From: Acidobacteriota bacterium
Lineage (GTDB): Bacteria; Acidobacteriota; Terriglobia; Terriglobales; Acidobacteriaceae
Direction of reading: 5' to 3'
Length of the DNA: 64,000 nucleotides
Assembly: GCA_013289795.1 (NCBI GenBank)
Contig: JABCZH010000003.1
Coordinates: 1 to 64,000, forward strand
Made by a program: the position numbers and the translations under genes. Below are positions 37,857-46,172 of this stretch, in pieces; the first letter of the stretch is position 1; each line of letters opens with the position of its first letter. The notes below the pieces were generated by a model. The model was not told the DNA's origin, searched no databases, and saw only the letters and a list, made by a program, of their open reading frames with translations.

Positions 37857-38366
37857 ATGCAGCCCGTAGCCACAACGTTTTTCTTTTACTTCTTGTCAGG
37901 AATCACCGTTCTTAGCGGCATTCTGGTGATCACTCGCAACAACGCGGTACATTCCGCCCTGGCGCTGATTCTGGGGCTGCTCGCCCAAGCGGGGCTTTAC
38001 TTGATGCTGTACGCTCCGTTCGTGGCCGGCGTTCAGATCATCCTGTATGCCGGCGGGATTATGGTTTTGTTTCTCTTCGTCATCATGCTGGTCAACCTGG
38101 AGCGCGCGCAAAAAGAGGAGCAATTCAACAAGCAGTGGCTGGTCGGACTGTTGGCAGCGGTCGCGCTCGGCGGATTGCTGTTCGCCGTTTATGTGAAGGG
38201 CGGAACGTTGTTCACGGAACACATCGCCCAGCCGGTCGAGAACAGTAATACGCAGCAGATCGGGGTCATGCTCTACGGAAATTACATGTTCGCCTTCGAG
38301 ATCGCGTCGTTGTTGCTGCTAGTTGCCATCATCGGCGCGGTGGTGATGGCGAAGAAGAGGATATGA
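37857..38366 (+). CDS. nuoJ: NADH-quinone oxidoreductase subunit J
   Basis: A 169-residue membrane subunit (ND6 family) with five predicted helices. LALILGLLAQAGLYLMLYAP and IILYAGGIMVLFLFVIML are the conserved helices, the second being the pi-bulge helix with YAGGIMVLFLF. It starts 1 nt after the nuoH stop. A 67-nt spacer with a heptad inverted repeat separates it from nuoK. Confidence 0.95.
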   Translation: MQPVATTFFFYFLSGITVLSGILVITRNNAVHSALALILGLLAQAGLYLMLYAPFVAGVQIILYAGGIMVLFLFVIMLVNLERAQKEEQFNKQWLVGLLAAVALGGLLFAVYVKGGTLFTEHIAQPVENSNTQQIGVMLYGNYMFAFEIASLLLLVAIIGAVVMAKKRI

Positions 38367-38382
38367 AAACGGCTTTGGGCTG

Positions 38383-38431
38383 TTGGCTTTTAGCTCTTAG
38401 CTAAAGGCCAAGAGCTAAGAGCCAAGAGCTG
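38383..38431. repeat. Heptad inverted-repeat element 1 (nuoJ-nuoK spacer)
   Basis: The left arm is three 7-bp units (TTGGCTT, TTAGCTC, TTAGCTA; 38383-38403). The right arm is four units in the complementary phase (AGGCCAA, GAGCTAA, GAGCCAA, GAGCTG; 38405-38431). The left consensus TTRGCTY is the exact reverse complement of the right consensus RAGCYAA, so the spacer folds into a long hairpin with 7-nt periodicity. It ends 2 nt before the nuoK ATG and occupies the ribosome binding site position. Confidence 0.8.
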
Positions 38432-38433
38432 AT

Positions 38434-38739
38434 ATGGCACCCATAACCACACTTCATTATCTCGTCGTTGCGGCGGCGCTCTTTATTTTGGGCGTCATTG
38501 GCGTGCTTACACGGCGGAATGTAGTGATCATATTGATGTCGATTGAGCTTATTTTGAACGCCGTAAACCTGAATCTGGTGGCATTTTCGCGCATGTGGGG
38601 ATTGCACGGACAAGTGTTCGCGATTTTCGTCATCACTGACGCGGCCGCTGAGGCCGCCGTCGGCCTGGGAATTTTGATCGCTTTCTTCCGCAACAAGGAA
38701 ACAGTGAATATGGACGAGGTGGATTTGTTGAAATGGTAG
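38434..38739 (+). CDS. nuoK: NADH-quinone oxidoreductase subunit K
   Basis: A 101-residue membrane subunit (ND4L family) with three helices. It has the two buried Glu residues of the family: in [19 protein letters not shown] and in [19 protein letters not shown]. There is no AGGAG-type sequence in front of ATG 38434; the upstream 50 nt are the heptad repeat, with AAGAGC the closest match. Confidence 0.95.
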   Translation: MAPITTLHYLVVAAALFILGVIGVLTRRNVVIILMSIELILNAVNLNLVAFSRMWGLHGQVFAIFVITDAAAEAAVGLGILIAFFRNKETVNMDEVDLLKW

Positions 38740-38740
38740 A

Positions 38741-38801
38741 TCGGCTCTTGGCCATTAGCTATTAGCTCTTAGCTAAAAGCCAAAAGCTAAAAGCCAAAAG
38801 C
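38741..38801. repeat. Heptad inverted-repeat element 2 (nuoK-nuoL spacer)
   Basis: The left arm has units TTGGCCA, TTAGCTA, TTAGCTC, TTAGCT (38748-38774) after a degenerate TCGGCTC. The right arm has AAGCCAA, AAGCTAA, AAGCCAA and AAGC (38777-38801), the last unit running into the nuoL ATG. Same consensus and architecture as element 1 but with A in place of G/R at the first position. No Shine-Dalgarno is present before nuoL. Confidence 0.85.
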
Positions 38802-40931
38802 ATGTTTTTCTTATTCCACATCTGGCTGATTCCGTTGTTCCCCGCGTTCGGGGCAGCGGTCATGTTTTGCTTCGGCCGCAAGCTGCAGAAGCAAACGGTG
38901 AACGCCGTGTGCGTCGGCGTAGTGGTGGTGGCTTTCCTGTTTAGTTGCATCGCCTTCTCACAGTACCTCGGCTACGCGCGCGACAATCCTGGCAAGCCTT
39001 ACCAAACCACGGTTTACACCTGGCTCGGCACCGACACCGGCGGGATGAATTTCGTGAAGTACGACGGCACGCCTGCGGCGTTTCAGACCGATGTGGGCTT
39101 CCTGCTTGATCCGCTCTCTGGCATCTGGCTGCTATTTGTGACCGGCGTCGGCATGCTGATTCACATCTACTCCACTGGCTACATGGCCCATGAAGGCGGC
39201 TACTACCGCTTCTTTGGATATCTGAACCTGTTCATGTTCTCCATGCTGACGCTGATTCTGGCGAACAACTATGTGCTCATGTTTGTCGGATGGGAAGGCG
39301 TGGGGCTTTGCTCGTATCTGCTCATCGGTTTCTATTTTCATCGTCACTCCGCCAGCACCGCGGCCAATAAGGCGTTTATCGTCAACCGCATCGGCGACGC
39401 CGGCTTTCTGCTCGGCATGTTCACCATTGCCTGGTACTTCGGATCGCTGCGGTTTACTGATGTCAACCATCTTGCCCACAGCGGACACTTCGCCATCGGC
39501 GATCCTGTCATCACCGCAGCGACGCTTCTGTTATTCATTGGCGCCTGCGGTAAGTCGGCACAGCTACCGCTTTATGTTTGGCTGCCCGACGCTATGGAGG
39601 GTCCCACGCCGGTTTCGGCGCTCATCCACGCCGCGACTATGGTGACCGCCGGCGTTTACATGGTGGCGCGGTCCAATGCGCTCTTTGTGCTGGCTCCCAC
39701 TTCCATGAAGACGGTGGCCATCGTCGGCGCTCTGACCGCGATCTTCGCCGCGTCCATTGGCCTGGTGCAGAACGACATTAAGCGCGTGCTGGCCTATTCG
39801 ACGGTATCGCAGCTTGGCTACATGTTCTTGGCGCTTGGAGTCGGCGCTTTCACTGCGGGCGTATTTCACGTATTCACGCATGCCTTCTTCAAAGCGCTTC
39901 TGTTCCTTGGTTCCGGCTCCGTCATCCACGCTATGAGCGGCGAACAGGACATGCGAAACATGGGCGATCTGCACAAGCGCATCCCTATTACCCATTGGAC
40001 GATGTTCATTGCCACATTCGCCATTGCCGGTATTCCTCCGTTTGCTGGTTTCTTCTCGAAAGATGAAATCCTCTGGCAGACGTGGAGTTCAGAACACGGT
40101 GCGTACATCCATCTTTGGGTGATCGGTTATGTGACCGCTCTCATGACTGCGTTCTACATGTTCCGTTTGATGTTCCTGACTTTCCACGGACGCGCGCGTA
40201 TGAGCCATGAGGTTGAACATCACATCCACGAGTCCCCGAAGTCGATGACCGGGCCGTTGATTGTTCTCGCTCTATGCTCGATCTGCGCCGGTTGGCTGGG
40301 GTGGCCCCATAGCTTGGGCGGATCGGACCGCTTCGCAAAGTTCCTGAATCCCGTGTTCGCCAAGGAGGCGGAGGTCTTCCGGGCTGAAGGCAAGGGCGGT
40401 CAATTGGCAGCCGGCGAGAAAGAAGAAGAGCACACCAGCCCGATTGAGTATGGACTAATGTTCTTGTCAGTTGGAGCGGGTGTGGTTGGATGGGGAATGG
40501 CGTGGCGTGCGTATCGTAATGCCGACAAAGGCTACGCTGAACCGATCGCAGCCGCCGCACCTCCGGTTTACGACTTGCTCTACAACAAGTATTACGTGGA
40601 CGAAGCTTACGACTATGCTTTCACCGGGCGTCGCAAAGTGGGCGACGTGCGTCTGGGAGTGATGGGATTGGGCGAAGCATCATCATGGTTCGACGCGAAC
40701 GTGATTGACGGCACCGTCAACGCCGCAGGATGGATGACCCGGCTGGCGGGTACGCTTTCGTCGTGGTGGGATAAATGGATCATTGACGGTCTGCTGGTAA
40801 ACGGTCCGGCGGTTTTGTCACGCATAGTGTCGTATCCCGTCCGCATCTTGCAGTGGGGTTTAGTGCAGTGGTATGCGCTGGTGATGGTGTTTGGTTTGGT
40901 GGGATTCGTCGCCTATTACGCCTGGCGATGA
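38802..40931 (+). CDS. nuoL: NADH-quinone oxidoreductase subunit L
   Basis: A 709-residue antiporter-like proton-pumping subunit (ND5 family). FVGWEGVGLCSYLLIGFYFH holds the key Glu, and CGKSAQLPLYVWLPDAMEG the key Lys, both in the order expected. Further conserved elements are ATMVTAGVYMV, NDIKRVLAYSTVSQLGYM and the C-terminal long amphipathic helix region. ATG 38802 is directly joined to heptad element 2 and has no ribosome binding site. A 55-nt gap precedes nuoM. Confidence 0.95.
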   Translation: MFFLFHIWLIPLFPAFGAAVMFCFGRKLQKQTVNAVCVGVVVVAFLFSCIAFSQYLGYARDNPGKPYQTTVYTWLGTDTGGMNFVKYDGTPAAFQTDVGFLLDPLSGIWLLFVTGVGMLIHIYSTGYMAHEGGYYRFFGYLNLFMFSMLTLILANNYVLMFVGWEGVGLCSYLLIGFYFHRHSASTAANKAFIVNRIGDAGFLLGMFTIAWYFGSLRFTDVNHLAHSGHFAIGDPVITAATLLLFIGACGKSAQLPLYVWLPDAMEGPTPVSALIHAATMVTAGVYMVARSNALFVLAPTSMKTVAIVGALTAIFAASIGLVQNDIKRVLAYSTVSQLGYMFLALGVGAFTAGVFHVFTHAFFKALLFLGSGSVIHAMSGEQDMRNMGDLHKRIPITHWTMFIATFAIAGIPPFAGFFSKDEILWQTWSSEHGAYIHLWVIGYVTALMTAFYMFRLMFLTFHGRARMSHEVEHHIHESPKSMTGPLIVLALCSICAGWLGWPHSLGGSDRFAKFLNPVFAKEAEVFRAEGKGGQLAAGEKEEEHTSPIEYGLMFLSVGAGVVGWGMAWRAYRNADKGYAEPIAAAAPPVYDLLYNKYYVDEAYDYAFTGRRKVGDVRLGVMGLGEASSWFDANVIDGTVNAAGWMTRLAGTLSSWWDKWIIDGLLVNGPAVLSRIVSYPVRILQWGLVQWYALVMVFGLVGFVAYYAWR

Positions 40932-40986
40932 CGTTTCACGTGAAGACGTAGCTAGCTGCGCCTTTACGACCAACAATTGAGAACTT

Positions 40987-42618
40987 ATGCAAAGCCATAT
41001 TCTCTCGATCATCTTATTCACGCCGCTGGTGGGCGCGATTCTGCTGATGTTTGTCCCTAAGGACAACAAGGACGCCATCCGCTGGATTGCCAACTTGTTC
41101 GCCCTCGGCGGGCTTCTAGTCTCTCTCCCGCTCGTGCCATGGTTCTGGGCGCAGCGTTTCGAGCCCGGCTTCAAGTTCATGGAGGGCGCGCCCAACAACT
41201 GGATTCCCTCCATCGGCGCCGGTTACGTGCTGGGTATTGACGGCATCTCGTTTCTGCTGATCATGCTGACCACGCTGCTGGGCTGGGTTTCGATCCTGTC
41301 TTCCTGGACCGCCATCGAGAACCGCGTCAAGGAATATTACATTTGGTTTCTGATCTTGCAGGTGGGCATGTTGGGCGTGTTTATGTCGCTCGACTTTTTC
41401 CTGTTCTTTGTTTTCTGGGAAGCCATGCTCGTCCCCATGTATCTGCTGATCGGCATCTGGGGCGGCCCGCGCAAGCTCTATGCGGCGATCAAGTTCTTCC
41501 TTTACACGCTGTTTGGGTCGGTGCTGATGCTGCTCTCGGTTCTGTTTCTTTACTTCTACAACTTCCGCCAGACCGGATCGTACACCTTCAGCATTCAGGC
41601 CCTATACCGTACGGCACCGCACATTTTCCACGATCCGGCTTATGGCTCGACCTTCGCCATTCTGCTGTTTCTGGCATTCTTCCTGGCGTTTGCCATCAAA
41701 GTGCCCATGTTCCCGTTCCACACCTGGCTGCCCGATGCTCACGTGGAAGCACCCACCGCCGGCTCCGTCATTCTGGCCGGCGTTCTGTTGAAGATGGGGA
41801 CTTACGGCTTCGTCCGCTTCGCTCTGCCTTTCTTTCCCGACGTAGTAATGCACCCGAAGGTCCGCGGCTGGATGATTGCCTTATCCATCATTGGGATCAT
41901 CTACGGCGCTCTGGTGTCGTTGATGCAGAAAGACATGAAGAAGCTGGTGGCCTATTCTTCGGTGAGCCACTTGGGCTTCTGCACTCTTGGCATCTTTGCG
42001 TTAAATCCGGCAGGGTTGAGCGGGTCGGTGTTGCAACAGATCAACCACGGCATTTCGACCGGCGCACTGTTCTTGATCGTCGGCATTCTTTACGAGCGCC
42101 GCCATACCCGCGAAATCTCCGAGTACGGTGGGATCTCGAACGTGATGCCGCTCTACGCAACCATCACCATGATCATGTTTCTATCTTCGATGGGGCTGCC
42201 GCTGCTGAACGGATTCGTGGGCGAGTTCACGATCCTGCAGGGCACGTTCGTGGAGAACTGGCGCTGGGCGGCCTGGGCCGTGCCCGGAGTGATCCTGGCC
42301 GCGGCGTATTTGCTGTGGCTCTACCAGCGAGTGTTCTTTGGGACGGTTACCAATCCCAAGAACGAAAAGCTGCATGATCTGACGCCGCGCGAAGTGCTAA
42401 CTTTTGTCCCACTGCTGATTATGGCTTTCTGGATCGGCCTTTATCCCAAGCCGTTCTTCCAGATTCTGCAGCAGCCGGTGAATCAACTCGTCCTGACGGT
42501 GCGTCCTGATTACCCAGGAATCAGTTCACCAGTGAATGCCTCGATTCCTGCGGCGCCTGCGCAAGCAGCCGCGTTGCACCCTGTCACGGCGGAAACAACA
42601 AAGGTGGCTAAACCGTAA
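40987..42618 (+). CDS. nuoM: NADH-quinone oxidoreductase subunit M
   Basis: A 543-residue antiporter-like subunit (ND4 family). FFVFWEAMLVPMYLLIGIWG has the conserved Glu and AIKVPMFPFHTWLPDAHVE the conserved Lys; QKDMKKLVAYSSVSHLGF is the family signature. The last 45 residues are an Ala/Pro-rich tail (ASIPAAPAQAAALHPVTA). The stop TAA overlaps the nuoN start (TAATG). Confidence 0.95.
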   Translation: MQSHILSIILFTPLVGAILLMFVPKDNKDAIRWIANLFALGGLLVSLPLVPWFWAQRFEPGFKFMEGAPNNWIPSIGAGYVLGIDGISFLLIMLTTLLGWVSILSSWTAIENRVKEYYIWFLILQVGMLGVFMSLDFFLFFVFWEAMLVPMYLLIGIWGGPRKLYAAIKFFLYTLFGSVLMLLSVLFLYFYNFRQTGSYTFSIQALYRTAPHIFHDPAYGSTFAILLFLAFFLAFAIKVPMFPFHTWLPDAHVEAPTAGSVILAGVLLKMGTYGFVRFALPFFPDVVMHPKVRGWMIALSIIGIIYGALVSLMQKDMKKLVAYSSVSHLGFCTLGIFALNPAGLSGSVLQQINHGISTGALFLIVGILYERRHTREISEYGGISNVMPLYATITMIMFLSSMGLPLLNGFVGEFTILQGTFVENWRWAAWAVPGVILAAAYLLWLYQRVFFGTVTNPKNEKLHDLTPREVLTFVPLLIMAFWIGLYPKPFFQILQQPVNQLVLTVRPDYPGISSPVNASIPAAPAQAAALHPVTAETTKVAKP

Positions 42619-44138
42619 TGGGCGGAGCACAATACTTCACCGGGACCGACTACCTGCTGTCGCTGCCCATAATTCTGCTCACGTTGTTCGCACTGGGTAT
42701 TCTGCTCATTGATCTGATGATTCCCCGCGAGCTGAAGTGGGTGAATGCCGCGACTGCGTTCGTTGGCGTGTTGTTCGCCGCTGGCGGTTTGGTAAGGATC
42801 CAGCTCGCGCAGGCTGAATTGATGCTCCAGGGCGAGCGTGTCGAGTGGGCCTTCATGCACTCAATGATCATGGATCACTTCGCCATCTACTTCTCTTATT
42901 TGTTCCTGGCGGGTGCGGCGATTGCCATCCTGATGTCGGTACGGTATCTCGAGATCGAGCATGAGCACCATGGCGAGTTTTACTCGCTGATCTTGTTCTC
43001 GGTAGTGGGCATGATGGTCATGGCCTCGGGCTTTGACATCGTGCTCATCTTTATCGGCCTGGAACTGATGGCGATTTCGACCTACGTGCTGGTCGGGTTT
43101 CTGCGCAGCGATAAACGCTCCAATGAAGCAGCGTTGAAATATCTGTTGTTGGGCGCGTTTTCATCAGGAATCTTCGCCTACGGTCTGTCGCTTTTCTACG
43201 GCCTAACCGGAAGCACCAATCTGGTGAATATCGGAATCGGGGTGCAGCGTGAACTGACCGCTCGCCACAATCACGCTTCGCCCATCCTGGTGGTCGCTCT
43301 GCTCACCACCTGCGTCGGACTCTTCTTCAAGATTGCGGCGATTCCATTTCATCAATGGCTGCCGGATGCCTACGAAGGCGCGCCCACCAGCGTCACTGGA
43401 TTCATGTCTGTTGCGGTGAAAGCGGCGGCCTGGGCCATGTTGCTGCGCATTCTGATCTGGGGTCTTTACCCCATGCGCAAAGTTTACCTGCCACTGTTGA
43501 TTTTCGTTTCCATTGTCACCATGACCGGCGCGAATCTCGCGGCGCTCACGCAGAACAATCTCAAGCGCCTGCTGGCGTATTCGTCCATTGCGCATGTGGG
43601 TTACATGTTGTTGGGGCTGGTGGCCTTCGCGTCGGTTGATTATCCTGACGCGGCCATGACCGACGGACTCAAGGGCATCCTGCTGTATCTGCTCGTTTAT
43701 ACCTTCATGAACCTGGGCGCGTTTGCGGTGGTCACCTCGTTGCGTCAACGGGACGTGATCGGTGACGAGATCGACGACATCGCCGGCTTGTTTTCACGCG
43801 CTCCCACCGAAGCCGTTCTCATGCTGATTTTTCTCTTGTCGCTGGCGGGCATTCCGCCTCTGGCCGGCTTCTACGGGAAGTACTTCATCTTCCTCAGCCT
43901 GATGGAAAGCGGGCATTACGTGCTGGCGAGCCTGGCTGTGCTCTACGCCGTGTTTGGCCTCTACTACTACATGCGCATTGCCAACGCCATGTTCATGCGC
44001 GAGGCCACTGATAAGACTCGTCTGCCGATCAGCGTCGCTATGAAGTTCGCACTTGGTGTGAGCGCAGTGGCCACCGTTTACATTGGGATCTTTCCTGAGC
44101 GCTTCATCAAGCTGGTGACGTGGTCGGCGGGGCTGTAG
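42618..44138 (+). CDS. nuoN: NADH-quinone oxidoreductase subunit N
   Basis: A 506-residue antiporter-like subunit (ND2 family). FIGLELMAISTYVLVGFLR carries the conserved Glu and LFFKIAAIPFHQWLPDAYEG the conserved Lys. NNLKRLLAYSSIAHVGYMLL matches the family. Overlaps nuoM by one base. It is the last complex I gene here; the ATP synthase genes follow 47 nt later on the same strand. Confidence 0.95.
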   Translation: MGGAQYFTGTDYLLSLPIILLTLFALGILLIDLMIPRELKWVNAATAFVGVLFAAGGLVRIQLAQAELMLQGERVEWAFMHSMIMDHFAIYFSYLFLAGAAIAILMSVRYLEIEHEHHGEFYSLILFSVVGMMVMASGFDIVLIFIGLELMAISTYVLVGFLRSDKRSNEAALKYLLLGAFSSGIFAYGLSLFYGLTGSTNLVNIGIGVQRELTARHNHASPILVVALLTTCVGLFFKIAAIPFHQWLPDAYEGAPTSVTGFMSVAVKAAAWAMLLRILIWGLYPMRKVYLPLLIFVSIVTMTGANLAALTQNNLKRLLAYSSIAHVGYMLLGLVAFASVDYPDAAMTDGLKGILLYLLVYTFMNLGAFAVVTSLRQRDVIGDEIDDIAGLFSRAPTEAVLMLIFLLSLAGIPPLAGFYGKYFIFLSLMESGHYVLASLAVLYAVFGLYYYMRIANAMFMREATDKTRLPISVAMKFALGVSAVATVYIGIFPERFIKLVTWSAGL

Positions 44139-44185
44139 CCGATCGATTTTCGCTCTTCCCTTGATCGGATACAATCGGCGCATCG

Positions 44186-44431
44186 ATGCCGCAAGAGCCC
44201 AAAGAAGCCCCCAAGCCTCCTAACGAGCAGAAGTTCATCACCTCGGCGGCGCGTTATTCTGAGATCGGATTCATCATTCCCGCGGCCGTCATTCTGGGCT
44301 TCTTTCTTGGCAAGCTGATGGACTATTGGCTGCATACTCATTGGATCTATCTTGCCGGGCTGATCTTCGGCGCTGTCGTAGGTTTCGTCCAAATGATTCG
44401 CATGGCTTTGGCCTCGATGAAGGACAAATAG
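44186..44431 (+). CDS. atpZ: AtpZ/AtpI-type F-ATPase accessory protein
   Basis: An 81-residue protein with two membrane helices (IGFIIPAAVILGFFLGKLMD and WIYLAGLIFGAVVGFVQMI), the AtpZ pattern with a Gly-rich first helix and a short basic end (MALASMKDK). AtpZ with AtpI has been linked to Mg2+ handling and assembly of the c ring. It precedes atpI and overlaps its GTG start by one base (TAGTG). Confidence 0.8.
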   Translation: MPQEPKEAPKPPNEQKFITSAARYSEIGFIIPAAVILGFFLGKLMDYWLHTHWIYLAGLIFGAVVGFVQMIRMALASMKDK

Positions 44432-44871
44432 TGGATCCCGATCCCCCGCAGGGTTCCGGCGTTAATTCCGCCGCCGAGCACTTCTATTCCGACGCGATAC
44501 GCCGCATTCTGCGCATTCTGGCGGTTCTCGCCGTAGCGCTCATCGCTCCGGTATGGCTGGCTTTCGGCTGGGCTTCGGCGCTGGGATTCGCTGTTGGAGC
44601 CGCTGCCTCCTGGCTCAACTTTCACTCGCTGGCACGTGGTGTGCAGAGCTTGTCCGATCGCATCGTCAACGCCCACAGCCACGAGCGTGGATCGATGGTG
44701 GTGGCACGTTTCCTGCTTCGCTATCTGTTGGTTGGAATCGTTGCGTATGCTATATTCAAAGGTTCTTTTTACGCGTTCCGAGGCTTCCTGGCGGGTCTTT
44801 GCCTGCCAGTCGCGGCGATACTGAGCGAAGCAGCCTACGAAGCGTACGCTGCTTTTCATCGCGGGTATTAG
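44431..44871 (+). CDS. atpI: ATP synthase protein I
   Basis: A 146-residue protein with four hydrophobic segments (ILAVLAVALIAPVWLAFGWA, LGFAVGAAASWLNFHSLARG, FLLRYLLVGIVAYAIFKGSF and a C-terminal one) as in the AtpI family, which helps c-ring assembly. The GTG 44431 shares a base with the atpZ stop, which fixes the start; the frame itself is open further upstream. The pair atpZ-atpI in front of atpB is the usual order. Confidence 0.75.
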   Translation: MDPDPPQGSGVNSAAEHFYSDAIRRILRILAVLAVALIAPVWLAFGWASALGFAVGAAASWLNFHSLARGVQSLSDRIVNAHSHERGSMVVARFLLRYLLVGIVAYAIFKGSFYAFRGFLAGLCLPVAAILSEAAYEAYAAFHRGY

Positions 44872-44902
44872 GCAGCGGAAAGCGTATCTGGTTTCTTCAA
44901 AA

Positions 44903-45634
44903 ATGGAACAGCTTGCCTTTACGCAATTTCTGAACCACCTGTTTGGCGGCCCGGTGCTCGGGCTGCTACAGGCGCTGCACATTCATCCGGATTATCCCGC
45001 CCACCCCATCAGCAACAGCTTTGCCATGGAAGTTCTCGTTTTCCTGTTGCTGATGGTGTTCTTCCTAGCCGCCCGCATGCGTCTCTCGGTTGATTCCCCT
45101 GGAGCCGTGCAGCACGTGGTTGAGGGCATTGAAGGGTTTATCGGCGACATGGGTGACGAACTTATCGGCCACCACTACAAGCAGTACGTGCCTTATCTGG
45201 TTGTGCTGGGGCTCTTTATCTTGGTCGGCAACCTCATCGGGCTGGTCCCGGGCCTCGAGTCTCCGACTGCCGTGAAGATCGTTCCTCTGGGTTGTGCGCT
45301 CGCTACTTGGTTCTATTACCACTATCAAGGAATTCGCAGGAACGGCGTGCTGGGTTATCTCAAGCATTTTATGGGCCCGGTCTGGTGGCTGGCGTGGTTG
45401 ATGTTTCCCATTGAAATCTTCAGCCACCTGGCGCGAGTGTTATCGCTGACCATACGTCTCTATGCCAACATGTTTGCCGGAGAAATGGTTACGCTGGTTT
45501 TCTTTTCTCTGATTCCGTTGTTTGTACCCATTATCTTTATGGGGCTTCACATCGGCGTGGCCGTGGTCCAGACCTACATTTTTGTTTTGCTCGCGTGCGT
45601 GTATCTCGGCGAAGCCACAGCACACGAACACTGA
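44903..45634 (+). CDS. atpB: ATP synthase F0 subunit a
   Basis: A 243-residue subunit a. The essential Arg of the proton or sodium channel is Arg185 in LSLTIRLYANMFAGE, and the next helices (LHIGVAVVQTYIFVLLACVYL) match the family. An early loop HPISNSFAMEVLVFLLLMVF starts helix 1. It is followed by a 150-nt spacer containing heptad element 3 and then atpE. Confidence 0.95.
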   Translation: MEQLAFTQFLNHLFGGPVLGLLQALHIHPDYPAHPISNSFAMEVLVFLLLMVFFLAARMRLSVDSPGAVQHVVEGIEGFIGDMGDELIGHHYKQYVPYLVVLGLFILVGNLIGLVPGLESPTAVKIVPLGCALATWFYYHYQGIRRNGVLGYLKHFMGPVWWLAWLMFPIEIFSHLARVLSLTIRLYANMFAGEMVTLVFFSLIPLFVPIIFMGLHIGVAVVQTYIFVLLACVYLGEATAHEH

Positions 45635-45640
45635 TAAGCC

Positions 45641-45711
45641 AGTTTCTAGTTTCGAGTTTCCAGTTTCAGGCCTTGATCTAACTGGAGACTGGACGCTAGA
45701 AACTAGGAACT
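45641..45711. repeat. Heptad inverted-repeat element 3 (atpB-atpE spacer)
   Basis: The left arm is four perfect-phase units AGTTTCT, AGTTTCG, AGTTTCC, AGTTTCA (45641-45668). After an 8-nt loop the right arm has TCTAACT, GGAGACT, GGACGCT, AGAAACT, AGGAACT (45677-45711). The right consensus NGRAACT is the reverse complement of the left AGTTYCN. It has the same architecture as elements 1 and 2 with a different heptamer. It starts 6 nt after the atpB stop. Confidence 0.85.
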
Positions 45712-45784
45712 GTCAGCGTGAGGGCGTCTGCACGAGGATGACGTCAACCACCTCCTGGCAGATCATTCATAAGGAGAATGCACT

Positions 45785-46099
45785 ATGCGGAAAGTTGTAA
45801 TTCTGATGTTCCTGCTGATGCTCTGCGCCCTGGTCGCTACCCCAGCCTTCGCGCAGACCACCGAAACGGCTTCCTCTGGCACCAACTGGGTGGCCATTAC
45901 CTCGGGCTTTGCCATGGCGTTTGCGGTAGGCCTGGCGGCGCTCGGACAGTCCCGTGTGGCCGGGGCGGCTTGTGAGGGCATGGCGCGCAATCCTGCCGCG
46001 CGTCCTGGAATTCAGCTGGCTTTGATTTTGGGTCTCGCGTTTATCGAGTCCCTGGTCCTGTTTACGCTGGTGATTATCTTCGTCAAGGTCGTACGCTGA
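45785..46099 (+). CDS. atpE: ATP synthase F0 subunit c
   Basis: A 104-residue subunit c. The two-helix hairpin is at residues 37-104 with the polar loop MARNPAARPG. The ion-binding carboxylate is Glu88 in LAFIESLVLFTL. Gln55 in LAALGQSRVAG is 33 residues before it, and Ser89 follows it; this Gln/Glu-Ser set is the ligand pattern of Na+-binding c rings. The first 24 residues look like a cleavable signal peptide (VVILMFLLMLCALVATPAFA), unusual for subunit c but known in some phyla. ATG 45785 has AAGGAG upstream. Subunits b, delta, alpha, gamma, beta and epsilon are not in this window. Confidence 0.95.
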   Translation: MRKVVILMFLLMLCALVATPAFAQTTETASSGTNWVAITSGFAMAFAVGLAALGQSRVAGAACEGMARNPAARPGIQLALILGLAFIESLVLFTLVIIFVKVVR

Positions 46100-46121
46100 C
46101 CTCAGATTTGTTGGAAAAAAT

Positions 46122-46144
46122 AGCCCTCGTCACAAGCGAGGGCT
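46122..46144. terminator. Bidirectional intrinsic terminator
   Basis: AGCCCTCG (46122-46129), a 7-nt loop and CGAGGGCT (46137-46144) form a perfect 8-bp GC-rich stem. On the plus strand TTTCAC follows, ending the nuo-atp array; on the minus strand a T-run (TATTTTTTCC) follows, ending the HEAT/PilZ gene. It lies in the 73-nt convergent gap. Confidence 0.8.
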
Positions 46145-46172
46145 TTCACGAAGGGCGGACGGCGGTCGGGAG

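Noticed and set aside
38367-38801. Heptad arrays considered as a CRISPR array
   Set aside because: Units are 7 bp with no spacers, arranged in complementary arms, and no cas gene is present.
41343-42377. 344-codon plus-strand frame inside nuoM
   Set aside because: Out-of-frame reading of nuoM with a His/Arg-rich product; nuoM itself has all the family motifs.
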